Origin: Pseudochelatococcus lubricantis
Lineage (GTDB): Bacteria; Pseudomonadota; Alphaproteobacteria; Rhizobiales; Beijerinckiaceae
Assembly: GCF_042432495.1 (NCBI RefSeq)
Contig: NZ_JBHLXC010000024.1
Span: 62,001-126,000, forward strand
DNA: 64,000 bases
Reading direction: 5' to 3'
Shown here: one piece after another, positions 40,431 to 49,765 of the stretch
Layout of the letters: each line of letters starts with the position of its first letter
Position numbering within the stretch: the first letter of the stretch is position 1
Notes under the pieces: generated by a model
Seen by the model: only the letters and a program-made list of their open reading frames with translations
The model's database searches: none
Told to the model about the DNA's origin: nothing
Program-made: the position numbers and the translations under genes

Positions 40431-41825
40431 TTGCGGATAACCTCCCTTCCCTTTGGCGACCCGCTGGCAACGTTCCAGCCCTTCGCCGACGATCCCGTGG
40501 CCGCGCTGCTCGACAGCGCGGCCGTTGGTGATGTGCGCAGCCGCTTTTCCTATCTCGCCGTCGAGCCGTTCTCGGTCATCACTGCCGATGAGCGTGGCGT
40601 GCAGGTCGACGGCGCGCAGGTCGACGGCGATCCGTTCGCCGTGCTGCAACAGGCGCTCTCCCGTCTGCGCGGCGGCTTCGAAGCTCACCCGGCCGTGCCT
40701 TTCCGCGGCGGCGCGGTTGGCTATCTCGCCTATGAAATGGGCCGGCACGCCGATCGCTTTCCGCCCCTGCCCGCCGATCCCTTTTCCGTGCCGGAGATGG
40801 TCATCGGGCTCTATGACTGCGTCATCGCGTTCGATCACAGCGCGCGCAGGGCCTTCCTCATCAGTACCGGCCAGCCGGAAACCGACCCTACCCGGCGGGA
40901 GGCACGGGCACGGGCGCGCGAGGCGCATGTCCTGCAGCGGCTCACCCAGGGCGCGGCACTCCCGCCCCTCGACTGGTCGGTGCGTGGCGCATGGCGGGAG
41001 GAGCAATCGCGCGCCGACGCCGAACGGGCGGTCGCCCGGGTCGTCGACTACATCCACGCCGGCGACATCTTTCAGGCGAACCTCACCCAGCGCCGGCTTG
41101 CTTCCCGGCCGGCGGGCCTCGACGATTTCATGCTCTACCGGCGGCTGCGGTCCATCAGCCCCGCGCCCTTCGCCGCCTTCCTCCGCTGCGGCCCGGAAAC
41201 GAGCGTTCTTTCCGCCTCACCGGAGCGTTTTCTGGCGCTCGACCGCGAGGGCCATGTCGAAACCCGGCCTATCAAGGGCACCATGCGGCGGGATCCCGAT
41301 CCCATCCGGGACGCCGAACTCGCGGCGGCGCTCCGGACAAGCGTCAAGGACCGGGCCGAAAACCTGATGATCGTGGATCTCATGCGCAACGATCTCGGCC
41401 GCATCTGCGAGCTGGGCAGCGTTGCCGCGCCCGCGCTGATGGAGCTGGAAACCTTTGCCTCCGTGCATCACCTCGTTTCCGCCGTCACCGGGCGGCTGCA
41501 TGCGGGGCGCGATGCGGTGGACCTGCTGCGCGTATGTTTTCCCGGCGGTTCGATCACGGGGGCACCAAAAATCCGGGCCATGGAGATCATCGCGGAGCTG
41601 GAGCGGCGGCAGCGCGGCGTCTGCTTCGGCTCCGTCGTCCATATCGGCTTCGATGGCGCCATGGACAGCAGCATCGCCATCCGCACGCTTGTGCGCCACC
41701 GGGACACACTGATCGCACAGGCGGGCGGCGGCATTGTCGCCGATTCGCTTCCCGCAGGCGAGTATGAGGAAGCATTGCTGAAGATGCGCCCGCTGCTGCA
41801 GGCACTGACCGGGGAGATATCGTGA
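40431..41825 (+). CDS. pabB: Aminodeoxychorismate synthase component I
   Basis: The 464-residue protein is an ADIC-synthase-type enzyme of folate biosynthesis. It converts chorismate and ammonia to 4-amino-4-deoxychorismate. The C-terminal part has AGDIFQANLTQR, SASPERFLALDREG, RPIKGTMRRDPD, LMIVDLMRNDLGRI, CFPGGSITGAPKIRAMEII, and IAQAGGGIVADS, as in PabB and TrpE. The start is uncertain: a TTG at 40431, 6 bp after nrdB, gives MRITSLPFG. It overlaps pabC by 4 bases, so the two are coupled. It forms one operon with nrdAB. Confidence 0.9.
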   Translation: MRITSLPFGDPLATFQPFADDPVAALLDSAAVGDVRSRFSYLAVEPFSVITADERGVQVDGAQVDGDPFAVLQQALSRLRGGFEAHPAVPFRGGAVGYLAYEMGRHADRFPPLPADPFSVPEMVIGLYDCVIAFDHSARRAFLISTGQPETDPTRREARARAREAHVLQRLTQGAALPPLDWSVRGAWREEQSRADAERAVARVVDYIHAGDIFQANLTQRRLASRPAGLDDFMLYRRLRSISPAPFAAFLRCGPETSVLSASPERFLALDREGHVETRPIKGTMRRDPDPIRDAELAAALRTSVKDRAENLMIVDLMRNDLGRICELGSVAAPALMELETFASVHHLVSAVTGRLHAGRDAVDLLRVCFPGGSITGAPKIRAMEIIAELERRQRGVCFGSVVHIGFDGAMDSSIAIRTLVRHRDTLIAQAGGGIVADSLPAGEYEEALLKMRPLLQALTGEIS

Positions 41826-42613
41826 TCGGCTGGCTGAACGGATCGTTGCTCGACGGCACCCGGCACGCGCTCTCCGTCACGGACAGGGGCTTTCTGCTCG
41901 GCGATGGCCTCTATGAGACGATCCGCGTCACGAACGGCGAAGCCGCTCACCTCGAACGCCATCTGGCGCGCTTGGCGCACGGCGCGGCGGTGATCGGCCT
42001 GCCGCTGCCCGCTGTCGATGTCGCGGCCGCCGTCGCCGCCGTCATCGCGGCCAACGCACTGCAGGCGGGCTCGCTGCGCCTCACCTTCACGCGCGGCTCC
42101 GGCCCGCGCGGGCTTCTGCCACCCGATGCGCCCGATCCCACGTTGCTGATAACGGCCTTCCCGGCATCGCCACAGGCTGCTACCGCACACGTCATTGTCG
42201 CCAGCCGCACCCGCCGCAACGAGCATTCGCCGGTCGCCGGCATCAAGAGCACCAACTGCCTCGACAACATCATCGCCCGCCTCGAAGCGCGCGATTGCGG
42301 CGCGGACGACGCCCTGCTGCTGAATACTGCGGGACGGATCGCGGAAGCGAGTGCCGCGAATGTGTTCGCGCTGATCGGCGGCGTTTGGCTCACGCCGCCG
42401 GTGGCGGAAGGCGCGCTGCCCGGCATCACGCGCGCGCGCATTCTGGAAACCGGGGGGCGTGAGGCCTCCCTGACCGTCGACGATCTGCTGAACGCGGACG
42501 AGATCGTGCTGACCAGCAGCCTCGGCATCCGCGCCGTGAAGGCGTTGGCGGGCAAGGATCTGCCCGCCAGCGGCCCCGGTGCATCGAGACTCGCCAGGGC
42601 GCTGTTCGGCTGA
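41822..42613 (+). CDS. pabC: Aminodeoxychorismate lyase-like class IV aminotransferase
   Basis: The 263-residue PLP enzyme has the class IV aminotransferase layout: DRGFLLGDGLYETIRV, LRLTFTRGSGPRG, then the catalytic Lys in AGIKSTNCLDNI and the cofactor-phosphate loop SSLGIRAVKAL. Next to pabB it most likely is 4-amino-4-deoxychorismate lyase, which releases p-aminobenzoate and pyruvate. A branched-chain or D-amino acid transaminase is a less likely alternative. It starts at GTG 41822, overlapping the pabB stop (GTGA), and converges on metE with no gap. Confidence 0.85.
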   Translation: MIGWLNGSLLDGTRHALSVTDRGFLLGDGLYETIRVTNGEAAHLERHLARLAHGAAVIGLPLPAVDVAAAVAAVIAANALQAGSLRLTFTRGSGPRGLLPPDAPDPTLLITAFPASPQAATAHVIVASRTRRNEHSPVAGIKSTNCLDNIIARLEARDCGADDALLLNTAGRIAEASAANVFALIGGVWLTPPVAEGALPGITRARILETGGREASLTVDDLLNADEIVLTSSLGIRAVKALAGKDLPASGPGASRLARALFG

Positions 42614-44986
42614 TCAGCCCGCCGCTTCTTCGCGCAGGATGCGCGCGGCCGCGACGAGGTTGACGAGCGCCGGGCGCACCTCCTCCCACTTGCGAGTCTT
42701 CAGGCCGCAATCCGGGTTGACCCAGATCTGGTCGGCGGCAAGACGCTGGCAGGCCTTCTCCAGCAGTTCCACCATCTCCGCGACGGACGGCACGCGCGGC
42801 GAGTGGATGTCATAGACGCCCGGCCCGATTTCGTTGGGATAGCGGTAGGTTATAAAGGCGTCGAGCAGTTCCATCTTCGAGCGCGAGGTCTCGATGGAGA
42901 TCACGTCGGCATCCATGGCCCCGATGGCGTCGATGATGTCGTTGAACTCCGAGTAGCACATGTGCGTATGGATCTGCGTTTCGTCCCGCACGCCGGACGA
43001 CGTGAGCCGGAAGCTCTCCACCGCCCAGTCGAGGTAATGCTTCCAGTCCGCCTTGCGCAACGGCAGTCCCTCGCGAATCGCCGGCTCGTCGATCTGGATA
43101 ACGCGGATTCCGGCGGCCTCCAGGTCCGCCACCTCGTCGCGCAGCGCCAGCGCGATCTGGCGGCAGACGTCGGCACGCAGGATGTCGTCGCGCACGAAGG
43201 ACCATTGCAGCATGGTGACAGGGCCGGTCAGCATGCCCTTCACAGGCTTGTCGGTCAGCGACTGGGCGTAGGCGATCCACTCCACCGACATCGGCTGTGG
43301 GCGCGAGACATCGCCGAAAATGACGGGCGGACGCACGCAGCGCGAGCCGTAGCTCTGCACCCAGCCATTGCGGGTGAAGGCGTAGCCGTCGAGCAGCTCG
43401 CCGAAATACTGCACCATGTCGTTGCGCTCGAACTCGCCGTGCACGAGCACGTCGAGGCCGATCTCGTCCTGCCAGCGGACGGTGGCCGCCGTTTCCTTGC
43501 GCAGGAAGGCGTCATAGCCCGCGCCGTCCAGTTCGCCGCGCGTGTGGGCGGCGCGCGCCTTGCGCACCTCGCTCGTCTGCGGGAAGGAGCCGATGGTGGT
43601 CGTGGGGAAGCGCGGCAGATTGAGCGCCTCCCGCTGCGCCTCGCGCCTTTCGCTGAACGGGTGGGCGCGGCGTGTGTCCTCCGGCTTCACCGCTGCGAGG
43701 CGGGTGGCGACCGCCGGGTTGTGGATGCGCGCCGACGCGGCGCGCGTCCGCGCGGCAGCGGCGGAGGCGGCAAGCTCATCCTTCACGGCATCGCGCCCCT
43801 GCGCCAGCGCACGGCCCAGGATCGACAACTCGTCGAGCTTCTGGGCGGCGAAAGCCAGCCAGCCCTTCAGTTCCGCGTCGAGGCCGGTTTCAAGCGTGAG
43901 GTCGTACGGCACGTGCAGCAGCGAGCAGGAGGCCGAAACGATGAGATGATCGGTGCCCCGCCTTGCCGCGACGGGCTCGATGCGGTCGAGGATCGCCGGC
44001 AGGTTGGCGCGCCAGACGTTACGGCCATCGATCACGCCGAGCGACAGCACCAGCCCCGCCGGCGCCTCCGCCAGCAAGGCATCGAGCTGCCCGGGCGCCC
44101 GGGCGAGATCGAGATGCAGGCCGGCGACCGGCAGCGACAGCGCCGTCGCGCGGTTGTCCCCAAGCGCGCCGAAATAGCTGGTGAGCTGGATCTTCAGGCC
44201 CGACACGGCGCGGGCGAACATGCCATAGGCGGAGGCGATGGCGGCGCGGGTCGCGTCGTCGAGATCGAGCGAGAGCACTGGCTCGTCGATCTGCACCCAG
44301 TCGGCGCCGTGGGCGGCGAGGCGGCGCAGGATTTCCGTGTAGACGGGCAGCAGGCCAGGCAAAAGCGAAAGCGTATCAAAGGCTTCATCGCGGCTCTTGC
44401 CGAGCTTCAGGAAGGTGACCGGGCCGATCAGCACCGGGCGCGTGCGGTATCCGAGTGCCGCTGCCTCGCGAAACTCGTCGATGATCTTGGTAGAGGCGAG
44501 CGCGAACTCCTGGCCGCGCGAAAACTCCGGGACGAGATAGTGGTAGTTGGTGTCGAACCATTTCGTCATTTCCAGAGCCGGCAAGCCGGATGTCGAACCA
44601 TGCGCATGGCCGTGAACGGCGCAGGCTTCGACGTCGCCCTCGGTGCCGCGGGCGAGCGCGAAGTAGGTTTCCAGCGACACCGGACCGCCCTTCCAGCCAT
44701 AGGCGGCGGGAATGGCGCCGACGGCGACGGCGGTGTCAAGAACCTGGTCGTAAAGGGAAAAATCGTTCGACGGAATGTGCGCGATGCCGGCCGCGTGCTG
44801 GCGCGCCCAGTTGGCGACGCGCAGGCCGGCGGCGGTTTCGAGCAGGGCTTCCTGCCCGATCTTGCCGGACCAGAAGGCTTCGAGCGCCGTCTTCAGCTCG
44901 CGGCGGGGGCCTATGCGCGGCACGCCGAGGGTGGCGGTGGGCACAGAAGGCGGATTGGGAGACGAAGACGTATGAGACAAAGACAT
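42614..44986 (-). CDS. metE: Cobalamin-independent methionine synthase
   Basis: The 790-residue MetE has two barrel domains. It transfers the methyl of 5-methyl-tetrahydrofolate (polyglutamylated) to homocysteine. The C-terminal domain has IQIDEPAIREGLP, the zinc site HTHMCYSEFNDI and ETSRSKMELL, and a second Cys in NPDCGLKTRKW. The N-terminal third has WIQ-type substrate sites as in E. coli MetE (753 residues). It is preceded by a cobalamin riboswitch, so it is shut off when vitamin B12 is present and a MetH, expected elsewhere, takes over. Confidence 0.96.
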   Translation of the reverse strand: MSLSHTSSSPNPPSVPTATLGVPRIGPRRELKTALEAFWSGKIGQEALLETAAGLRVANWARQHAAGIAHIPSNDFSLYDQVLDTAVAVGAIPAAYGWKGGPVSLETYFALARGTEGDVEACAVHGHAHGSTSGLPALEMTKWFDTNYHYLVPEFSRGQEFALASTKIIDEFREAAALGYRTRPVLIGPVTFLKLGKSRDEAFDTLSLLPGLLPVYTEILRRLAAHGADWVQIDEPVLSLDLDDATRAAIASAYGMFARAVSGLKIQLTSYFGALGDNRATALSLPVAGLHLDLARAPGQLDALLAEAPAGLVLSLGVIDGRNVWRANLPAILDRIEPVAARRGTDHLIVSASCSLLHVPYDLTLETGLDAELKGWLAFAAQKLDELSILGRALAQGRDAVKDELAASAAAARTRAASARIHNPAVATRLAAVKPEDTRRAHPFSERREAQREALNLPRFPTTTIGSFPQTSEVRKARAAHTRGELDGAGYDAFLRKETAATVRWQDEIGLDVLVHGEFERNDMVQYFGELLDGYAFTRNGWVQSYGSRCVRPPVIFGDVSRPQPMSVEWIAYAQSLTDKPVKGMLTGPVTMLQWSFVRDDILRADVCRQIALALRDEVADLEAAGIRVIQIDEPAIREGLPLRKADWKHYLDWAVESFRLTSSGVRDETQIHTHMCYSEFNDIIDAIGAMDADVISIETSRSKMELLDAFITYRYPNEIGPGVYDIHSPRVPSVAEMVELLEKACQRLAADQIWVNPDCGLKTRKWEEVRPALVNLVAAARILREEAAG

Positions 44987-45116
44987 CGGCTATAACCCCT
45001 TGAAATGGGGGGCAAAAGGCCGAGCGGACGCACGCGGACGCCGCCCCGGGTCCACTCCGGGGACGCGCCACGACAGGCGACCACCGGGGACCCCGCCCGA
45101 GGACGTTCATGCATCG

Positions 45117-45300
45117 TGGCAGGTCTCCTGGCTCGCGGGTCAGCGCACCCGTCCGGCCTTCCCGATGGATGTGGCAAGAATGCCACCATCAGTGACACGA
45201 ATTGGACGGGCGCTCGCCGCCGACAGTTGCGGGGTGCAGCTCCGGAATCGGATCGCGGCCGCTCCCGCGGCCACGCCCTGCACCGGATTCCCTCTTGGCT
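45117..45300 (-). promoter_or_regulatory. Cobalamin riboswitch of metE
   Basis: On the minus strand the leader has the order of a B12 riboswitch: AGAGGGAATCCGGTGC, then GCTGCACCCCGCAACTG, GTCACTGA, GGGAAGGC, and the B12 box AGCCAGGAGACCTGCCA. It ends about 130 nt before the metE start. Binding of adenosylcobalamin should reduce metE expression. Confidence 0.92.
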
Positions 45301-45402
45301 TCGCCGCCGCCGACGGCAGGGCGAAGAACCACGACCGTCGCACTATGACAGATCGGGATCGGCGGTCAAGCATATATATAAAGATATGTTTATATCATTG
45401 TT

Positions 45403-45849
45403 TTACTTCTGGCTGCTGAAGCGCTCGACGATACGTTTCCGGAGCCCGTCGCGCACGGAACGGTAGGCATCGAGGCGCTGGTCGCGCGATCCCTGCACGG
45501 CGGTGGGATCGAAGGTCGGCCAATACTCCACCGCGGCGGCCATGGTTCGGGTCAGTTCCATCGCCCGGTGATGCGCCTCGGGGGAAAGGGTGACGATGAG
45601 ATCGAAGCCGGTATCCTCCAGCTCCTCCAGCGACTGGGGGCGGTGGCCGGCAAGGTCGATGCCGATCTCGTCCATGACAGCGACAGTGAAGGGGTCGATC
45701 TCGTCCGGCCGCACGCCGGCCGAGGCGACGTAAAGCGAGCGCCCGAAATAGTGGCGGGCGATGCCCTCCGCCATGGGCGAACGCACCGCGTTCAGGGCGC
45801 ACATGAACAGCACGGACTGGATGCGACGCCCCGCCGTTCCGTCGGCCAT
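45403..45849 (-). CDS. Low-molecular-weight protein tyrosine phosphatase / ArsC-like
   Basis: The 148-residue protein has the phosphate loop CALNAVR (C17, R23) after SVLFM and the family segment YVASAGVRPDEIDPFTVAVM. A late Asp in YWPTFDPTAV is the expected general acid. Such enzymes dephosphorylate tyrosine residues or reduce arsenate; the loop alone does not separate the two. It starts 1 bp after the UPF0262 gene, so they form an operon with hisD. The gene order is conserved in Hyphomicrobiales, as far as I recall. Confidence 0.88.
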   Translation of the reverse strand: MADGTAGRRIQSVLFMCALNAVRSPMAEGIARHYFGRSLYVASAGVRPDEIDPFTVAVMDEIGIDLAGHRPQSLEELEDTGFDLIVTLSPEAHHRAMELTRTMAAAVEYWPTFDPTAVQGSRDQRLDAYRSVRDGLRKRIVERFSSQK

Positions 45850-45850
45850 G

Positions 45851-46339
45851 TCAGCCCTTCCAGTGCAAGGCGAACAGCAGCGTGAACAGCCGGCGTGCCG
45901 TGTCGAAATCGACGTCGAGCTTGCCCGCCAGCCGTTCGCGCAGCAGCTCCGACGCCTCGTCGTGCATGCCGCGCCGCCCCATGTCGATGGCCTCGATCTG
46001 CGACGGCGTGGCCGTGCGAATGGCGGCGTAATAGCTTTCGCAGATAAGCTCGTAGTCCTTGATCACGCGCCGGAACGGCGTCAGCGACAGGAAATGCGAA
46101 ACGACATGCGCGCCTTCCGCCTCGCGTATCTCCAGCGCCAGCTTGCGGTCGACCAGCGCGATGCGGAGCGCATACGGACCACCCTCGTGGCCGGCGACGG
46201 TAAAATGGTTTTCTTCAAGAATATCCCAGATGGCGACGGCGCGCTCGTGCTCCTGATCGGGATTGCCCCGCCCGAGCGAGGCCTCGTCCAGCGTCACGGA
46301 CACGAGACGGCAGCGCTTGTCATCACCGGCGCTTGTCAC
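45851..46339 (-). CDS. UPF0262 family protein
   Basis: The 162-residue protein matches UPF0262, found mainly in Alphaproteobacteria. Typical segments are DQEHERAVAIWDILEENHF, YALRIALVDRKLALEI, FLSLTPFRRVIKDYELICES and SQIEAIDMGRRGMHDEASEL. The function is unknown. It starts at GTG 46339 and lies 55 bp after hisD and immediately before the phosphatase gene, on the same strand. Confidence 0.9.
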   Translation of the reverse strand: MTSAGDDKRCRLVSVTLDEASLGRGNPDQEHERAVAIWDILEENHFTVAGHEGGPYALRIALVDRKLALEIREAEGAHVVSHFLSLTPFRRVIKDYELICESYYAAIRTATPSQIEAIDMGRRGMHDEASELLRERLAGKLDVDFDTARRLFTLLFALHWKG

Positions 46340-46394
46340 GACTTGACCTTTCGGTTTGTGAGTGCCCCATCCCGCCCCGCATCATTTCGTGTTG

Positions 46395-47687
46395 TCAAAG
46401 ATTGAGGCGGATGCTGACGGAACGCGCATGCGCCTGCAGGCCCTCCGTCTCGCCCAGTGCGATCGCCGCCGGCCCGACGGCCCGCAGGGCATCCGCCGTG
46501 CAATGCAGGATGGAGGTGCGCTTGAGGAAATCGAGCACACCAAGCCCCGACGCGAAGCGGGCGGAACGGGCCGTGGGCAGCACGTGGTTGGGGCCGCCCA
46601 CATAGTCGCCGACGGCCTCCGGCGTATACTGCCCGAGGAAGATTGCACCCGCGTTGCGTACTGCCCCGGCCAGCGCCTCGGCGTCGTCCGCGACGATTTC
46701 GAGATGCTCCGGCGCGATGCGGTCGACGAGGCCGATAGCCTCGCCGAGCGACGGCACCAGAACGATCGCGCCGTAATCCTCCCAGCTCTGGCGGGCGATC
46801 TTTTCGCGCGGCAGCGTCACGAGATGGCCCTCGACGGCGGCAGCGACCGCGTCCGCCAGTGCCGCGCTGTCGGTGATGAGGATGGACTGCGCGGCCGTGT
46901 CGTGCTCCGCCTGCGCCAGCAGGTCCGCCGCCACCCATTCGGGATTGGCGTTCCTGTCCGCGAGAATCAGCACCTCGGACGGGCCGGCGATCATGTCGAT
47001 GCCGACGAGGCCGAACACGCGCCGCTTCGCCGCCGCGACAAAGGCATTGCCGGGCCCAACGATCTTGGCGACGGGCGCGATCGTCTGCGTGCCGTGCGCC
47101 AGCGCCGCCACAGCCTGCGCGCCGCCGACACGATAGATCTCGTCGACGCCCGCGATGCGCGCCGCCGCCAGCACCAACGGGTTGACGGCGCCGCCCGGCA
47201 TCGGCACCGCCATGACGATGCGCGGCACGCCGGCCACCTGCGCCGGCACGGCGTTCATCAGCACGGACGAAGGGTAGCTCGCGGTGCCGCCCGGCACATA
47301 GAGCCCGACCGATTCGATGGCCGTCCAGCGCCAGCCCGCCGTCACGCCCGCCTCGTCGGTGAAGCGCTCGTCCGCCGGTTTCTGACGCCGGTGATATGTT
47401 TCTATCCGCGCACGCGCCACTTCCAGCGCCGCCAGTGCCTCGCGCGGGGAATCGGCGAGCGCGGCGTCGATCTCGTCCTCGCTGACGCGCAGGCGCGCCG
47501 GATCGAGCGCAAGCCCGTCGAAACGGGCCGTATAGTCGATCACGGCCCGGTCGCCGCGCGCCGCCACATCGGCGATGATATCGCGGACAACGGCGTCGAC
47601 ATCCTCGGCAACCTCGCGCTTGGCCGCGAGAAGCGCCCGGAAGGCGACTTCGAACCCCTCGTCGCGCGCGTCAAGTCTTACCGGCAT
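46395..47687 (-). CDS. hisD: Histidinol dehydrogenase
   Basis: The 430-residue enzyme performs the last two steps of histidine synthesis, oxidising L-histidinol to L-histidine with NAD and zinc. Motifs include VGLYVPGGTASYPSSVLM, AVPMPGGAVNPLVLAAA, VGPGNAFVAAAKR, GPSEVLILADRNANPEWVA, AQAEHDTAAQSILIT, RIAPEHLEI and GPNHVLPTARSARFASGL, with Glu and His that hold zinc. The ATG at 47687 follows GGAGGATC and overlaps the DUF2948 gene by 17 bp. Length is normal. Confidence 0.97.
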   Translation of the reverse strand: MPVRLDARDEGFEVAFRALLAAKREVAEDVDAVVRDIIADVAARGDRAVIDYTARFDGLALDPARLRVSEDEIDAALADSPREALAALEVARARIETYHRRQKPADERFTDEAGVTAGWRWTAIESVGLYVPGGTASYPSSVLMNAVPAQVAGVPRIVMAVPMPGGAVNPLVLAAARIAGVDEIYRVGGAQAVAALAHGTQTIAPVAKIVGPGNAFVAAAKRRVFGLVGIDMIAGPSEVLILADRNANPEWVAADLLAQAEHDTAAQSILITDSAALADAVAAAVEGHLVTLPREKIARQSWEDYGAIVLVPSLGEAIGLVDRIAPEHLEIVADDAEALAGAVRNAGAIFLGQYTPEAVGDYVGGPNHVLPTARSARFASGLGVLDFLKRTSILHCTADALRAVGPAAIALGETEGLQAHARSVSIRLNL

Positions 47688-48183
47688 CCGATCCTCCGTC
47701 ATGCTCGCGGCCGCTGCCCTCGCCTTCCGTGTGGGCGGGACGGCCAGCCACCTCCCACATCGGGCCAAGGTCCTTCATTTGCGCCTCTATGCATTCGACA
47801 TCAAGCCGAATGGCGGCGCCACCGGAGAATTCGAGGACGACGGCACCGGACGGCTTTTCGCCTTCGATGAAGTGGATGGCCAGCAGGTTGAACAGCGAAT
47901 CGGGCGCGGTGTGTTCCAGGTTGCGGTGACGCACGGCGCGCACTTGGTCGAAGTGCAGCGCCGCCAGGCGGCGGCGCGGCGGCGCGTCTTCGGGCCGCTC
48001 CCAGTCGAAACGCTGCAGCGCCAGCACGAAACGGTGCTCGTGGGGCAGGAAGTGCAGGTCCGCACGCCTGACGTGCGCATCCTGCAGATGCGCGGAGATG
48101 ACGTCGAGGTCATTTTCGTCCAGCGCCAGCAACCGCAGCAGCCGGTCGCCATCCGCCTCGCCGGCCATGTCGTTCTCGCCCAT
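47671..48183 (-). CDS. DUF2948 family protein
   Basis: The 170-residue protein matches DUF2948 of Alphaproteobacteria: LRLLALDENDLDVISAHLQD, AHVRRADLHFLPHEHRFVLA, LQRFDWERP and VLEFSGGAAIRLDVECIEAQ. The function is unknown. It is the first gene of the hisD operon and overlaps hisD. A start at the second Met (48168) is possible. Confidence 0.88.
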   Translation of the reverse strand: MGENDMAGEADGDRLLRLLALDENDLDVISAHLQDAHVRRADLHFLPHEHRFVLALQRFDWERPEDAPPRRRLAALHFDQVRAVRHRNLEHTAPDSLFNLLAIHFIEGEKPSGAVVLEFSGGAAIRLDVECIEAQMKDLGPMWEVAGRPAHTEGEGSGREHDGGSDAGKT

Positions 48184-48493
48184 CGTCCCGTATCCATACC
48201 CCTAATCTTCTACGATTTATCGGTGACGACAGCCGCAGGCAAGCACGCAAACGATCATGACAGCCGATGAGCGCTCACGTGCCGCAATCCGGCAACGGCG
48301 CGGGGCTTCCGTTCCTGCCTTCCGCCAGAGACCGCGCTGCGCCGGCGAAGGGTAATCCCCAGGCGAAGCGAGGTCTTCGCCCCGGAAAGGTCATAATGCG
48401 GGCGGAACTTTCACGGCGGAAATGGTATGTAAACTGGTGAATCGGCTGGCACGGATGCACGTAGTCCGGGCGGGACGCCAATAGGGGGATCAA
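48184..48493. other. Divergent region between DUF2948 and a Pro-rich gene
   Basis: This 310-bp gap holds no gene I can support. It contains the promoters of the hisD operon (minus strand) and of the Pro-rich secreted protein (plus strand), not resolved further. Confidence 0.4.
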
Positions 48494-48901
48494 TTGAAAC
48501 GTAGTTCGGCACTGTTGAGCTTTGCCATCGTCGCTGCCCCCCTGCTGTTTGCAGGGGCGGCCGAGGCCCAATATTACCGCGACGACGGACCGCGCGACCG
48601 CGGGGAGTTCCGATGGGACGATGGGCCGCCGCCGCCGCGCGGCTATGACCGGAATCGCGACCGCGACTGGGACCGCCGTCCGCCGCCCCCGCCGCCGCCC
48701 GGATGGGGCCAACGCCCGCCGCCGCCCGGCTGGCGCCCCGGACCGCCGCCGCCTCCGCCTCCGGGATGGGGCCAGCGCCCGCAGCGCGGCGGCGTGTGCG
48801 TGACATCCCGCGGCGCCTGCCCGTCCGGCCCCCTGCGCTCGGGCACGCCCTGCCGCTGCGACATACCGGGCTTCGGCGTCAAGCGCGGCGTGGTGCAATA
48901 A
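48494..48901 (+). CDS. Secreted proline-rich protein
   Basis: The 135-residue protein starts at TTG 48494 after GGGGGAT. It has a signal peptide (LLSFAIVAAPLLFAGAAEAQ), then an Asp/Arg segment, a long Pro/Gly-rich middle with repeated PPPPPPPGWGQRP, and a compact Cys-containing C-terminus (GVCVTSRGACPSG, GTPCRCDIPGFGVKRG). It may be a cell-envelope or surface protein. No family is recognised. The antisense frame 48275-48976 is very long but is an effect of high GC. Confidence 0.75.
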   Translation: MKRSSALLSFAIVAAPLLFAGAAEAQYYRDDGPRDRGEFRWDDGPPPPRGYDRNRDRDWDRRPPPPPPPGWGQRPPPPGWRPGPPPPPPPGWGQRPQRGGVCVTSRGACPSGPLRSGTPCRCDIPGFGVKRGVVQ

Positions 48902-49033
48902 CGCAGCGGCCTGAGGCGCGAGGCGACAACACGGACTGCCAGAACCGTGGCCGGGCTGAACGGAGATATCCGCCATCGCAGCCCGGTCCGGTTATTCGGA
49001 CTGTCGGACGAAGAGCATGGCTGTGTGCAGGGA

Positions 49034-49594
49034 TCAGCCCTTCGTCAAGTGATCGAAGAGGATCATCGCCCCGAGACCGAACAGAGCACAGCCGCCCGCT
49101 GCCTCGGCAATGCGGCCGAAACGCTGTCCGAGAAAGCGGCCTGCGAGCATTCCAATCGAACTCATCACCATGGTCGCGAAGCCGATGGCGACAGCGATGG
49201 CGAGGATGTTCACATTGAGGAAGGCCAACGAAACACCTACCGCCATCGCATCAAGCGACGTGCCAACTGCAGTGACGACGATTGCCCAGAGCGAGTGAGA
49301 AGCAGGCGCCGCCTCCTCTTTGCGCGTCGACGCCTGAAAGATCATGTGAAGGCCGACAGCCGCCAGCAGGGCAAAGGCGATCCAATGGTCGACAGCCGCT
49401 ATGTACTGGCTGGCGGCGACGCCCGCCGCCCAACCGATCAGGGGGGTGAGCGCCTCGACCACGCCGAAAATCGCGCCGGTCCTGATCGCATTGCCGAAAC
49501 TAGGCCGATGCGATGACGCCCCCTTGCCAACAGAGGCGATGAAAGCATCGATCGACATGGAAATGGCGAGGACGCCGATGGCGACCGGAGACAT
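49034..49594 (-). CDS. mntP: Manganese efflux pump MntP
   Basis: The 186-residue protein has six predicted membrane helices and the two intramembrane Asp of MntP: D16 in ISMSIDAFIAS and D115 in GTSLDAMAVG. It exports Mn(II). E. coli MntP has 188 residues. I chose the ATG at 49594, which follows AGGGGAA; upstream codons lie in the riboswitch. A yybP-ykoY riboswitch precedes the gene, in agreement with manganese control. It is transcribed alone. Confidence 0.93.
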   Translation of the reverse strand: MSPVAIGVLAISMSIDAFIASVGKGASSHRPSFGNAIRTGAIFGVVEALTPLIGWAAGVAASQYIAAVDHWIAFALLAAVGLHMIFQASTRKEEAAPASHSLWAIVVTAVGTSLDAMAVGVSLAFLNVNILAIAVAIGFATMVMSSIGMLAGRFLGQRFGRIAEAAGGCALFGLGAMILFDHLTKG

Positions 49595-49599
49595 AAGCA

Positions 49600-49765
49600 G
49601 TTCCCCTGGGCTGATCCGGACGATGGACGGACCCCGCCCGCAGAGTCCCACCGCCACGGTCTTGCAAAGCCCAATCAGGACCGGACACGCCACGCGGAAT
49701 GCCCCGCGAGTATGTTGACGTGCCTCCGCCATCGCTGGCGATCGCTACTCCCCGATGCGGATCGG
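49600..49765 (-). promoter_or_regulatory. yybP-ykoY manganese riboswitch of mntP
   Basis: On the minus strand the leader has the hallmarks GGGGAGTAGCG and GTCAACATACTCG about 30 nt apart, as in the E. coli mntP leader. Upstream a TTGACT at 49786-49791 could be the -35. Mn(II) binding is expected to raise mntP expression. The 3' limit is approximate. Confidence 0.8.

Noticed and set aside
39063..41057. Minus-strand open frame opposite nrdB and pabB
   Set aside because: It spans three clear genes on the other strand; chance open frame.
42803..44995. Plus-strand open frame opposite metE
   Set aside because: metE is certain from its motifs; the antisense product has no domain.
48275..48976. Minus-strand open frame opposite the Pro-rich secreted protein
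   Set aside because: The plus-strand gene has a signal peptide and a good ribosome site; the antisense product is low complexity.
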